Of a DNA stretch of 60,953 nt, positions 45,154 to 53,646 are shown one piece after another. The notes under the pieces are model-generated. The model had not been told where the DNA came from. It saw only the letters and a list, made by a program, of their open reading frames with translations, and ran no database searches. The stretch is from an uncultured Oscillospiraceae bacterium. Its GTDB lineage: Bacteria > Bacillota > Clostridia > Oscillospirales > Acutalibacteraceae. Within the stretch, counting starts at the first letter, position 1. Each line of letters starts with the position of its first letter. The stretch lies in NCBI GenBank assembly GCA_905198295.1, contig CAJKBW010000002.1:1-60953 (forward strand). Direction: 5' to 3'. The position numbers and the translations under genes were made by a program.

Positions 45154-46149
45154 ATGTGGGAAAACCTGCGCACGGCCTTCGGCCGCTGCCGTACGGCGGC
45201 GGGAGACTGGCGGGAGAGCAGCAGCGCCCAGCGTTTCAAGCGTCGGGGCGAATCTTTTGCGGTGGCGCTGTTCCGCTATGCGCTGCTCATCGGTCTGGCG
45301 TTCATCATCCTCTACCCGCTGCTTTATATCCTCAGCATGGCGTTCCGGGAGGCGCGGGATATCCTTGACCCGTCGGTGACCTGGCTGCCGCGGCATTTCA
45401 CCATGCAGAACATCATCGACGCCTTTGAGGCGATGCGGTATCCGCAGGCGCTGTGGAACACCATTTCGATCAGCGTGGTCAGCTCACTTCTGCAGCTGTG
45501 CTCCTGTGCGATCGTGGGCTATGGCTTCGCGCGGTTCCAGTTCAAGGGTAAATCGCTGCTTTTCGGGCTGGTGCTGCTGACCATCATCATTCCGCCGCAG
45601 ATCATCTTTATCCCGACCTACCTGATGTACAGCCACTACGACTTCTTTGGACTGACCACGGCCCTGTTTGGGGAGCAGGCGTATGCCAACCTCATCGATA
45701 CCAACTGGACGATGTACCTGCCCGCCGCGCTCGGCGTAGGCATCCGGTCGGGACTGTTCATCTTTATATTCCGCCAGTTTTTCCGGGGACTTCCCAAGGA
45801 ACTGGAGGACGCCGCCTATGTGGACGGCTGCGGCCATGCGCGCACCTTCCTGCGGGTGATCGTCCCGAACGCCGGCGGTGCGTTTCTTACGGTGTTCCTG
45901 TTCTCTCTGGTGTGGTACTGGAACGATTATTACTATGTGAGCATGTACTTCAACAAGACCCAGAATATCTCCATCGCACTGCAGGGGCTGACGCGCAACC
46001 TGTCTGACCTGCTGATGCAGAACACCAATGAAACGTCGGTACGCGCGCAGGCGGGCTGTCTGCTCACCATTCTGCCGCTGCTCATCGTATTTATCTTCCT
46101 GCAGAAGTATTTCACCGAAGGGCTGGAACGTACCGGGATCGTCGGATAG
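45154..46149 (+). CDS. Carbohydrate ABC transporter permease, MalG type (module B, first pair)
   Basis: This 331-residue membrane protein has the EAA loop ELEDAAYVDGCGHARTFL near residue 217, with EDA in place of the usual EAA, and a longer cytoplasmic N-terminal arm (about 38 residues) than its relatives. It partners the upstream MalF-type protein. GGGGGTGAG precedes the ATG at 45154 and the gap is 13 bases. A 115-base gap follows before the solute-binding protein gene, in which I see no clear promoter or terminator. Confidence 0.91.
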   Translation: MWENLRTAFGRCRTAAGDWRESSSAQRFKRRGESFAVALFRYALLIGLAFIILYPLLYILSMAFREARDILDPSVTWLPRHFTMQNIIDAFEAMRYPQALWNTISISVVSSLLQLCSCAIVGYGFARFQFKGKSLLFGLVLLTIIIPPQIIFIPTYLMYSHYDFFGLTTALFGEQAYANLIDTNWTMYLPAALGVGIRSGLFIFIFRQFFRGLPKELEDAAYVDGCGHARTFLRVIVPNAGGAFLTVFLFSLVWYWNDYYYVSMYFNKTQNISIALQGLTRNLSDLLMQNTNETSVRAQAGCLLTILPLLIVFIFLQKYFTEGLERTGIVG

Positions 46150-46264
46150 GGTAAGCAGGATTGAATACGCCGTGATTTTTGGCGGGATGGATTCCGGATG
46201 CCCAACACAGCGGACGGCTGTGAAGATAGAAAAACATCCAAGTAAAAGAAGGAGTGATTGTGTC

Positions 46265-48118
46265 ATGACACACAAACGATGGCTGTGCCTGATTTTGGCC
46301 GTGGTTATGCTCTTCGGCCTGCTGCTCAGCGGCTGTAAGCCGGGCGGCAGCGAATCGGGGGGCAGCACGCCGGAAAAGGTGACCGGCGAATGGGCACTGC
46401 CGGCGATGGATCAGCTGACGGGGGATACCTGCACGATGCTGATTTCCAACGGCGAGCCGCCGAACACGGTGTACACTGACATCCTCAAGGCGGAATACGG
46501 CCTGACGGTGGAATACATCGAAGCCGCATGGAATGAGCGGAAAACCAAGCTTGCCGCGATGGTGGCGGCGGGCAACCCGCCGGATATTTACGGCGACAAG
46601 GCGGAGCTGGATCTGATCGTCAGCAATCTTATCCAGCCGATTGATTCGTATACCGATCTGAGCCATAAGTACTATGACCGTCACCGCACCTATTACGACA
46701 GTAACGAGTGGAACGGCAAGCATTATGGCCTGTACAATACGGTCATGGCCGTCAATACCGTGTACTATAACAAGAAGATGTTCGAGGACGCGGGACTGGA
46801 AACGCCGTGGGAACTGTATAAGCAGGACAAATGGGACTGGAACGCCTTTGCGGAGGCTGCGGAGGAACTGACCCAGGATACCAATGATGACGGCGAAGTG
46901 GATGTTTACGGCTTGTGCTTCAACCGTCCGGTCTGCTGGCCATATACCACCGGCGAACCGTTTGCAACAATGGACAGCGAGACGATGAAGCCGATCAGCA
47001 ATATGGACAGCCAGAACATTGCCCGTTCGATGAATTTCATTTATGACCTGATCAACGTCAAAAACCTCGGTTATAAAACCGCCGATACCATCGAGCTGTT
47101 TGGCAGCGGCGGCGCGGCGATGATGCCGCAGGATTCCAACACGATGTACCAGTACCTGACCAGCATGGTCGAGCAGGATACACTGGGAATCGCCCCGATG
47201 CCGCGTGACCCGAACGGCGATACCTATTATGCGCGGGATATGGTCGGCGCCTATACCATTCCGGTCGGCGCGAAGAATCCGCAGGCGGCGGTGGCGCTCA
47301 ACGCCTGTATCCTGTATCACGAGTATTATCGGGACAACGCGCTGGATGTGAAGTACCAGGAGATTCAGGAAAAATACAAGCTCTCCGATGAGCTGCTCGA
47401 GCAGCTGCGGGTATGTCACGGCGAGGCCAACGGCCAGCCGGAAAATGTCAAGGGCGTGCAGGAATACCTCGAAAACCTCGGCTATAACTGCACCTGGGAA
47501 ACCATCTACTGGGGCGTACCGTGGGCGACTGCGCTGGAAAACCGCAAAGCGGAGATGGAAAGCCTGATTGCGGCGACCGGCGAGATTATCGAAGCGAGCA
47601 ACTCCCCGAAGGTGGAGGATTTTGAAGCCATCCCCGACGGCGGCATCAGCACCCCGATCGTCAGCAAGCTCACTGCAGTGCCGGGCGGCAGCAGCGGGTA
47701 TGAGCTGTATCTCGATGCGGAAGTGAAAAACAGCGGCAACTACGGCGGCAAAATGTATTATGACGTGTCCGACGTAGGCTGGGGCGGCTTCCGGAAAGAA
47801 TTCACCCGCGAATGGAGTGCATACAACGCGATGTCGCTGTGGGTGCAGGGTGACGGTACCAAGCAGCTGCTGACCCTGACCTTTACCGACGGCAGGAAAA
47901 CCCAGTGGCACTATGATCTGGAGATCACCGGCGATACAGCACAGACCTATGTGATTCCGTTCAGTGACTTTAAACTTCCGGATTATCTGGAGGGCGAAAG
48001 CATTGCGATGGATCTGTCGAGCGTCACCGTCTTCCAGCTCACCGTGAGCGGTGAAGGCGAATATGCCGGCTCGCACAGCTTCAATGTGGACGATATTATC
48101 GTGACGACCGCATCCTGA
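46265..48118 (+). CDS. Solute-binding lipoprotein with a C-terminal CBM11-like domain
   Basis: This 617-residue protein has a signal peptide with lipobox LSGC (Cys24) and a Gly/Ser linker. Residues about 45-440 are a sugar-binding domain (VNTVYYNKKMFEDAGLETP, DKWDWNAFAEAAEELT). Residues about 455-617 are an added beta-sandwich like CBM11/CIA30 (YVIPFSDFKLPDYLEGE, FNVDDIIV). The same type of domain makes up the two surface proteins that follow, so binding protein and surface proteins may recognise a common ligand. The ATG at 46265 is 10 bases after AAGGAG (46249-46254). It is the likely partner of the permease pair just upstream. A G+C-rich hairpin follows the gene. Confidence 0.85.
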   Translation: MTHKRWLCLILAVVMLFGLLLSGCKPGGSESGGSTPEKVTGEWALPAMDQLTGDTCTMLISNGEPPNTVYTDILKAEYGLTVEYIEAAWNERKTKLAAMVAAGNPPDIYGDKAELDLIVSNLIQPIDSYTDLSHKYYDRHRTYYDSNEWNGKHYGLYNTVMAVNTVYYNKKMFEDAGLETPWELYKQDKWDWNAFAEAAEELTQDTNDDGEVDVYGLCFNRPVCWPYTTGEPFATMDSETMKPISNMDSQNIARSMNFIYDLINVKNLGYKTADTIELFGSGGAAMMPQDSNTMYQYLTSMVEQDTLGIAPMPRDPNGDTYYARDMVGAYTIPVGAKNPQAAVALNACILYHEYYRDNALDVKYQEIQEKYKLSDELLEQLRVCHGEANGQPENVKGVQEYLENLGYNCTWETIYWGVPWATALENRKAEMESLIAATGEIIEASNSPKVEDFEAIPDGGISTPIVSKLTAVPGGSSGYELYLDAEVKNSGNYGGKMYYDVSDVGWGGFRKEFTREWSAYNAMSLWVQGDGTKQLLTLTFTDGRKTQWHYDLEITGDTAQTYVIPFSDFKLPDYLEGESIAMDLSSVTVFQLTVSGEGEYAGSHSFNVDDIIVTTAS

Positions 48119-48127
48119 ACAGCGCAG

Positions 48128-48166
48128 CCCGGCCCGCCGTTCCGTTGTGTCGGAACGGCGGCCGGG
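48128..48166 (+). other. G+C-rich stem-loop after the solute-binding protein gene
   Basis: An 11-bp perfect stem (48134-48144 with 48151-48161), extended by partly paired flanks, follows the stop codon by 15 bases and lacks a T-run. It may protect the upstream message end or reduce read-through into the surface protein genes. Confidence 0.55.
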
Positions 48167-48223
48167 AGCGAGAAGCAGATAACCCGGAGGGGATTCCGGG
48201 AAAAATAAAAAGGAGTGATATTC

Positions 48224-49657
48224 ATGCGCAAAATTCTGAGTATCGGATTATCCCTATCCATGCTGGCCGTGTGCTGCTTCGGCGCGCTGCCGGCCGCAGC
48301 CGCAATCGTAATCGAAGAACAGACGCATACGCTGCACGCTTTCACTGCAGAAAGCGCGGATTATTGGACTTTGCAGCAGGGAATGACCAAAGAAAATGCG
48401 GATGACGGGCTCACCTTTAACAATGCGGGTGATTATGGCTACACGCAGAATGTCGACAATTTCTCAGCGAGACAATATCTGACGTTCGACGGAGCCAGAG
48501 CGAATGTAACCGATTACAGCAATATCGCGCAGGGCATTCGCTTGAGCGTCGAAAATCACGGTCCGGCGGTGGATACCTTTGTGATCATTCAGGTGGCAAT
48601 GGGACCCAAATTCAAAAGTACGGTTTCCATCCCGGCGGGAGACGGCGTGCAGAAGATCGATATCCCGATGGCCAGTTTTGAGGTAAACGAAAGCAGCAAC
48701 GAAAACTATCCGGTAGGTACGACGTGGGAAGCGTTTCTGGAAAGCAAACCCGACCTGCAGGATTGGTTTGACATTTACCTGATGGCGTTCAACTTTGTGA
48801 GCACGGATCATTCGGTTTCAGTTACATTCCAGAAGATCGAAACCTACGTCAAGGTAGAGGTTGACGATGGCACCGGCGAAGGCGGCGAAACTGGCGGTGA
48901 AACCGGTGGCGAGACTGGCGGTGAAACCGGTGGCGAGACTGGCGGTGAGACCGGTGGCGAGACTGGCGGTGAGACCGGCGGTGAGACCGGCGGTGAGACT
49001 GTCAAGTACACCGAGAGCGCGATGTACACCTTTGACAAGACCGCGAACTGGACGGCTCTGCAGGGAGCCGAAATTGCGATGGAAAATGGCGAATTCGTAA
49101 TGAAAAATACCGGCGGCGCTTACGGCGACATCAAAAACGGCGGCACCGGCAGCGACTTCTTTCCGCATATCAAGCTGACCACCGACAATAAGGCGTGGGA
49201 CGGCAAGAACGGGATCGATGGTATCCGTCTGTATATCAAAAACCCCGGCAATGCGATGCCGCTGCAGATCATTTTTACCACCGAAAACGGCACCAAATGG
49301 ATTCTCCGGCAGGATATTGCGGGCGGTTCAGATGAATATGTCCCCTACGATTATGCACTCGGTGATTTCCACAAAACCAATTTAGAGGGTAAACAGCGCA
49401 AGGAACTCACGCTGGAGGAGCTGGACTTCAGCATCTGGGATATCGAAATCAATATGGTCAGTGTGATTCCGGAAGATACGCTGTACTTCTCCAAGATGAC
49501 CAAGCTGCAAGTTGCGGCTGAAGACGGCGGCAAGGACGATAATGTCAACAATAAGCCCACCGGTGTGGCCGGTGTGGGTGCGGCCGTGTTTGCGCTCGCC
49601 GGCGTGACCGGCGCGGCGCTGGTGCTGTGCGCGAAGAAGGGCAAAAAATCCCGGTAA
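48224..49657 (+). CDS. Surface protein with two CBM11-like domains, a GGET repeat and an NKPTGVA anchor region
   Basis: This 477-residue protein has a signal peptide (to about residue 27), a first beta-sandwich domain (about 35-210), ten GGET repeats (220-259), a second beta-sandwich (about 262-435; DKTANWTALQG, VPYDYALGDFHKTN), then NKPTGVAGVGAAVFAL, a membrane span and a basic KKGKKSR end. The C-terminal region is very like that of the protein at 15991-19479. The domains resemble the C-terminal part of the neighbouring solute-binding protein. AAGGAG at 48210-48215 supports the ATG at 48224. It probably presents carbohydrate-binding domains at the wall through the acidic repeat spacer; the ligand is unknown. 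Confidence 0.75.
   Translation: MRKILSIGLSLSMLAVCCFGALPAAAAIVIEEQTHTLHAFTAESADYWTLQQGMTKENADDGLTFNNAGDYGYTQNVDNFSARQYLTFDGARANVTDYSNIAQGIRLSVENHGPAVDTFVIIQVAMGPKFKSTVSIPAGDGVQKIDIPMASFEVNESSNENYPVGTTWEAFLESKPDLQDWFDIYLMAFNFVSTDHSVSVTFQKIETYVKVEVDDGTGEGGETGGETGGETGGETGGETGGETGGETGGETGGETGGETVKYTESAMYTFDKTANWTALQGAEIAMENGEFVMKNTGGAYGDIKNGGTGSDFFPHIKLTTDNKAWDGKNGIDGIRLYIKNPGNAMPLQIIFTTENGTKWILRQDIAGGSDEYVPYDYALGDFHKTNLEGKQRKELTLEELDFSIWDIEINMVSVIPEDTLYFSKMTKLQVAAEDGGKDDNVNNKPTGVAGVGAAVFALAGVTGAALVLCAKKGKKSR
48881..49000 (+). repeat. Ten in-frame 12-bp repeats encoding GGET
   Basis: The array alternates closely related 12-base units such as GGCGGTGAAACC and GGTGGCGAGACT, all coding for Gly-Gly-Glu-Thr. 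Units of 12 bases keep the frame if copy number changes. It forms the linker between the two domains of the host surface protein. Confidence 0.92.
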
Positions 49658-49668
49658 AGCAGGGAAAA

Positions 49669-49705
49669 CGGGCGGCAGGGCGGAAATCCCCGCGCTGTCC
49701 GCCCG
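49669..49705 (+). other. G+C-rich stem-loop between surface protein genes
   Basis: CGGGCGG (49669-49675) pairs with CCGCCCG (49699-49705) across a loop that can pair further in part. No T-run follows. It is one of three such elements around the two surface protein genes. Confidence 0.4.
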
Positions 49706-49734
49706 GTCCCATATGAAAGGAAGGGGTGCAACGT

Positions 49735-50640
49735 ATGTTGCGTCGGTTATTGTCTGCTGCGGGTGCGGCTGCGATCCTGCTGACGCTGGGTGTTGGCGGT
49801 GCGGTGCTGCCGGCGGCTGCGGAAGAAAATGAGTATGTGCTGCTGATTGATGATTTTGAGGATGAGGAGACCATTGCACACTATTCCTCCTACGCCGCGC
49901 AGCCAGGTTCTCTCTATCAGTCCAAAACCCATGCACATTCGGGTGAAAACAGTGCGATGTTTGTCAGCCAGGGTGCGTATGGCTGCGTGGTCAACCAGCC
50001 GGATTTCAATAACCAGATCCGTCTGACGGCGGACGGTGAGGTGCTGGAAGCGGATCACAGCAATGCCTTTGATGCGATCCGCATCCATATCCTCAATCCC
50101 GGCCGCGAGGTGGTGTTCCGCATGCAGTTCACCTCTTCGCTCGGTACCGCGTTTTTCCTGGATAAGACCATCCCGGCCAGTGAAGATTTTGTCGCCTACG
50201 ACTTCCCGCTGGAGGACTTCCATAAGTCCGCTCCGGATTCCGGCGAATACTTCTCTGGCGTGACCGACCCCGCACATGCGGATGTTTGGGAGACCCTGTT
50301 TGTCTATGTGGATGCGGAAACAGAGCTCAAGCTGTTTCTGGATGATCTGAGCTACGTCAAATACGATTACACGCCTCCCGCAACCACGACGACCGAAACG
50401 CCCACGACCACCACAACCGAGCCGGAGGACACCACGGCGCCTTCGACCAAGAAGCCGACCACGGCCGGCAAGACCACTGCGGCCGATGCTTCGGAAGCGG
50501 CCGGCAATAGCAGCGAGGCTGGTTTCCCTGTCTGGGGGATCGTGCTGATCGCGGTCGGCGCAGCGGTGGTGCTCGGCGGCGTGATAACCGCTGTGGTGCT
50601 GATCAATAAGAAAAAGCAGAACAATCCGCCTGAGGCGTAA
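49735..50640 (+). CDS. Surface protein with one CBM11-like domain, a Thr-rich stalk and a membrane anchor
   Basis: This 301-residue protein has a signal peptide (to about residue 30), a beta-sandwich domain (about 35-215; LLIDDFEDEETIAHY, IRIHILNPGREVVFRMQF, VAYDFPLEDFHKS), a Thr/Pro-rich stalk (about 219-255), one membrane span near 262-288 and a short NKKKQNN tail. The domain is a clear relative of the second domain of the upstream surface protein. The ATG at 49735 is chosen because AAAGGAAGGGG lies 8 bases upstream; a GTG at 49726 overlaps that site. It is likely a small cell-surface glycan-binding protein of the same system. The stalk could be glycosylated. Confidence 0.75.
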   Translation: MLRRLLSAAGAAAILLTLGVGGAVLPAAAEENEYVLLIDDFEDEETIAHYSSYAAQPGSLYQSKTHAHSGENSAMFVSQGAYGCVVNQPDFNNQIRLTADGEVLEADHSNAFDAIRIHILNPGREVVFRMQFTSSLGTAFFLDKTIPASEDFVAYDFPLEDFHKSAPDSGEYFSGVTDPAHADVWETLFVYVDAETELKLFLDDLSYVKYDYTPPATTTTETPTTTTTEPEDTTAPSTKKPTTAGKTTAADASEAAGNSSEAGFPVWGIVLIAVGAAVVLGGVITAVVLINKKKQNNPPEA

Positions 50641-50656
50641 TTTCGGATAGAAGTGT

Positions 50657-50680
50657 GCCGGCCGCCGAACGGCGGCCGGC
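50657..50680 (+). other. G+C-rich stem-loop before the giant solute-binding protein gene
   Basis: A perfect 10-bp stem (50657-50666 with 50671-50680) with a GAAC loop lies 16 bases after the upstream stop codon. No T-run follows, so it may set relative message levels rather than end transcription. Confidence 0.5.
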
Positions 50681-50729
50681 GGCCTCCCCCATCGACATTC
50701 CGGCGCCCGCCGGGGAAATGGAGCTTTCG

Positions 50730-53609
50730 ATGAGTAAACTGTGGCGAAAAACAAAAACGTGGGCTTCCATGGCCGTGGCGGTCTGTCTGCTGGCGGGGAG
50801 CGCGTGTCTGCCCGGTATGACGGCACGCGGCGAAGAAGCGCCGCCCGCAGATAAGGTGCCGGCGGCAGACGCGCAGTCCTACGCCGTCTACCGGGAACAA
50901 TACCGGAAAAAGGACACCCTCAGCAAAACGATCGCCCTCACCGGCGGCCAGGCGCATACCCTGTCGGACGGGGTGCGGCGCGAGACGGTATATGAGGGAA
51001 AGGAAGATGTGCTCCTCTGGGAGGAGGAGGGCGCTTGGGCGGAATGGACGGTTGAGGTGCCGAAAGCCGGACTGTACAGCTTGAAGCTGACCTATCAGGC
51101 GCTGCCTGGCAAAGGGGCGGATATCGAGTTTGCCGTCGATCTCAACGGCAGCCGTCCGTTTACCGAGGCAGGCGATATCGTCTTCAGCCGGATCTGGCGG
51201 GATGATCTCGAACCGGATGAACCCTTTGCGGTGGATTCCATCGGCAACGATATCGTGCCGGACAAGGTGGAGGTGGCGCGCTATACCGAAGAGCCGTTCC
51301 GGGATAAGGAAGGGCTGTATGACGCACCGTACCTGTTTTATTTTGACAAGGGAGAAAACGTGATCCGGCTGACCGGCGTACGGGAATGCGCAGCGGTAGC
51401 GGGACTGACCCTGTACGAGGAAAAACAGCCGGTCAGCTATGCAGAGTATGCTGCGGCTGTAGATACCGCAGCAGCGGCCGGTCAGACGATCGGCTATGCG
51501 CAGAACTATCAGGCGGAGCGTGCGGATGAGTATTCCACCACCGTGCTCACCGCCACCTATGACCGGGGCAGCGCGGCGACCGAGCCGTCGAGCCCCTCGG
51601 TTATCCGCCGCAACACGCTCGGCGGAAGCGGCTGGGCATACGGCGGCCAGTGGGCGAAATGGACCATTGAGGTGCCGCAGGACGGCTACTATAAAATTGC
51701 GCTTAAGTATAAGCAGAATTTTGTCCGGGGATTGTACACCTCCCGCAGCGTGGCGATCGACGGGGAGATCCTGTTTGATGAGCTGGGGACGGTCAAATTC
51801 CCTTATTCCAATAACTGGGAAATCAAGACACTGGGAGACGGGTCGGGCGACTTTCTGTTTTATCTGACCGCCGGCTCCCACGACATAACCATAGAGGTGG
51901 TTCCGGGAGACATGCTGGAATCGCTGGCCGCTCTCGATGCGGTTTGGGAGCAGCTGGGCGACCTGTATGAGAAAATCGTGATGATTACCGGCGCGAACCC
52001 GGATCCGTATTTCGACTATGACTTGGCGAACGACATCCCGAACCTGCTCACGGATTTCCAGAGCCTTGCCAAGGTGCTGCGGGATCAGACCAAGGCGATG
52101 GAGGCGGTGGCCGGCCGCAGCGGCAGTGTGGCGAATACGCTGGTGCAGCTGGCGGATCAGCTCGAGCGGTTTGCCAAAAAGCCCTATTCCATTGCCCCGC
52201 GTCTGGAGGAGTTCCGGGAGAATATCTCGGCGCTCGCGGCGTGGATCCAGAACCGTCGGCAGCAGCCGCTGCAGCTGGATTATCTCACCGTGTATTCGGC
52301 CGATCAGGCCGCACCGGCGGCCGGCGGCGGCTTTTTCCGGGAGCTGTGGTATCAGGTGGAGCTGTTTTGCTCCTCCTTCCTGATGGACTATAACAATGTT
52401 GGCGGCGGCAACGCGTATGAAGAGCAGATCGAGGTGTGGATCGGCGCAGGCCGTGACCAGATGTATATCCTGCGCAGTCTGATCGACAGCGGATTTTCGC
52501 AGGAGCACGACATCGGCGTGACCCTCAAACTGGTGGGGGCAGCCATCCTGCCGCAGGCGATCATGGCGGGTATCGGGCCGGATGTGGCGCTCGATGCTGT
52601 GCGGACGCTGCCGGTGGATATGGCGCTGCGCGGTGCGCTGCATCCGCTCGAGGGGTTTGCCGGATATGACGGGGTGAAAGAGCGGTTTATGTCCACCGCG
52701 CTCGATCCATACACACTGGGGAACAGCGTGTATGCGCTGCCGCAGACCGAGATTTTCCATATGCTGTTTTACCGGACCGACGTGCTCGGTGAGCTGGGGC
52801 TGACGCCGCCGGATACCTGGGAGGACATGTATAACATGATCTCCATCCTGCAGCGGAACAACCGGGAAATCGGTATTCCAAGCGAGGTGTCGGTGTACTA
52901 TATGCTGCTGCTCCAGAAGGGCGGCGCGCTGTATAACGCGGACGGCACCGCCACGCAGCTGGCTTCCCCGGAAGCGGTGGAGGCGTTCGAGGAATGGTGC
53001 CGGATCTATACCCAGTATAACTTCTCCCATATCAAAAGCGATCTCAACCGGTTCAAGTCCGGCGAGATGCCGGTGACCATTATGCCGTATAACTTCTACT
53101 GCCAGCTGCTGCTTGCCGCCCCGGAGATCAAGGGGCTGTGGCAGATGGCGCCGCTGCCGGGCACCCGGCTGGAGGACGGCACGGTGGACCGCAGCGATTC
53201 GTCCGCCTCTTCGACCGCCTGCGTCATGCTGGCGGATACCGATCATCCCGATGCGGCGTGGGCGTTTATGGACTGGTTTACCTCCACGGAGGTTCAGGCG
53301 CAGTACGGCCGGCAGATTGAGGCGGCGCTCGGCACCGCGAGCCGGTATACCCCGTCGAACGTGGGCGCGATGGCCGGCCTGCAGTGGCAGCAGGAGGAGC
53401 TGGAGCTGCTGCAGGCGCAGTGGAAAAATGTCCGGGAAATCCCGGAGATGCCCGGCGCCTACTATATTGCGCGCAATCTCAATAACGCCTTCCGCGCGGC
53501 GGTGTTCTCGGAGGAGATCCCGCGGGATATGCTGCGCCAGTGGAACGACGAAATCAATCGGGAAATCACCCGCAAACGCCGCGATTACGGCTTGCCGACG
53601 GCGGAATAG
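50730..53609 (+). CDS. Giant solute-binding protein with N-terminal carbohydrate-binding-like domains (module B)
   Basis: This 959-residue exported protein has the same plan as the one at 3082-5982. It has a signal peptide; two beta-sandwich units (about 65-220 and 255-405; GLYSLKLTYQAL, GYYKIALKYKQN, LFYLTAGSHDI); a helical stretch (about 420-545); and a C-terminal sugar-binding domain (about 565-935) with VYALPQTEIFHMLFYR, MPYNFYCQLLLAAPEIKG and AWAFMDWF. It ends in a basic KRRDYGLPTAE tail like KQEEYGVH of the paralogue. I prefer the ATG at 50730 because GGAG at 50720-50723 lies 6 bases upstream; the in-frame ATG at 50718 is the alternative. The permease pair and the Yip1-type gene follow. 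The N-terminal units may tether a polysaccharide near the transporter. Confidence 0.82.
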   Translation: MSKLWRKTKTWASMAVAVCLLAGSACLPGMTARGEEAPPADKVPAADAQSYAVYREQYRKKDTLSKTIALTGGQAHTLSDGVRRETVYEGKEDVLLWEEEGAWAEWTVEVPKAGLYSLKLTYQALPGKGADIEFAVDLNGSRPFTEAGDIVFSRIWRDDLEPDEPFAVDSIGNDIVPDKVEVARYTEEPFRDKEGLYDAPYLFYFDKGENVIRLTGVRECAAVAGLTLYEEKQPVSYAEYAAAVDTAAAAGQTIGYAQNYQAERADEYSTTVLTATYDRGSAATEPSSPSVIRRNTLGGSGWAYGGQWAKWTIEVPQDGYYKIALKYKQNFVRGLYTSRSVAIDGEILFDELGTVKFPYSNNWEIKTLGDGSGDFLFYLTAGSHDITIEVVPGDMLESLAALDAVWEQLGDLYEKIVMITGANPDPYFDYDLANDIPNLLTDFQSLAKVLRDQTKAMEAVAGRSGSVANTLVQLADQLERFAKKPYSIAPRLEEFRENISALAAWIQNRRQQPLQLDYLTVYSADQAAPAAGGGFFRELWYQVELFCSSFLMDYNNVGGGNAYEEQIEVWIGAGRDQMYILRSLIDSGFSQEHDIGVTLKLVGAAILPQAIMAGIGPDVALDAVRTLPVDMALRGALHPLEGFAGYDGVKERFMSTALDPYTLGNSVYALPQTEIFHMLFYRTDVLGELGLTPPDTWEDMYNMISILQRNNREIGIPSEVSVYYMLLLQKGGALYNADGTATQLASPEAVEAFEEWCRIYTQYNFSHIKSDLNRFKSGEMPVTIMPYNFYCQLLLAAPEIKGLWQMAPLPGTRLEDGTVDRSDSSASSTACVMLADTDHPDAAWAFMDWFTSTEVQAQYGRQIEAALGTASRYTPSNVGAMAGLQWQQEELELLQAQWKNVREIPEMPGAYYIARNLNNAFRAAVFSEEIPRDMLRQWNDEINREITRKRRDYGLPTAE

Positions 53610-53646
53610 GGTGGAATCAAGTAGTGAGAAAAGGGGCGGATGACGC

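Noticed and set aside
48881..49000. A short repeat array that might suggest CRISPR or a satellite
   Set aside because: Units are 12 bases, contiguous, lack spacers and code in frame for a linker.
48844..49038. A - strand frame encoding repeated SPPV units
   Set aside because: It is the reverse reading of the GGET repeat, with no ribosome binding site or signal.
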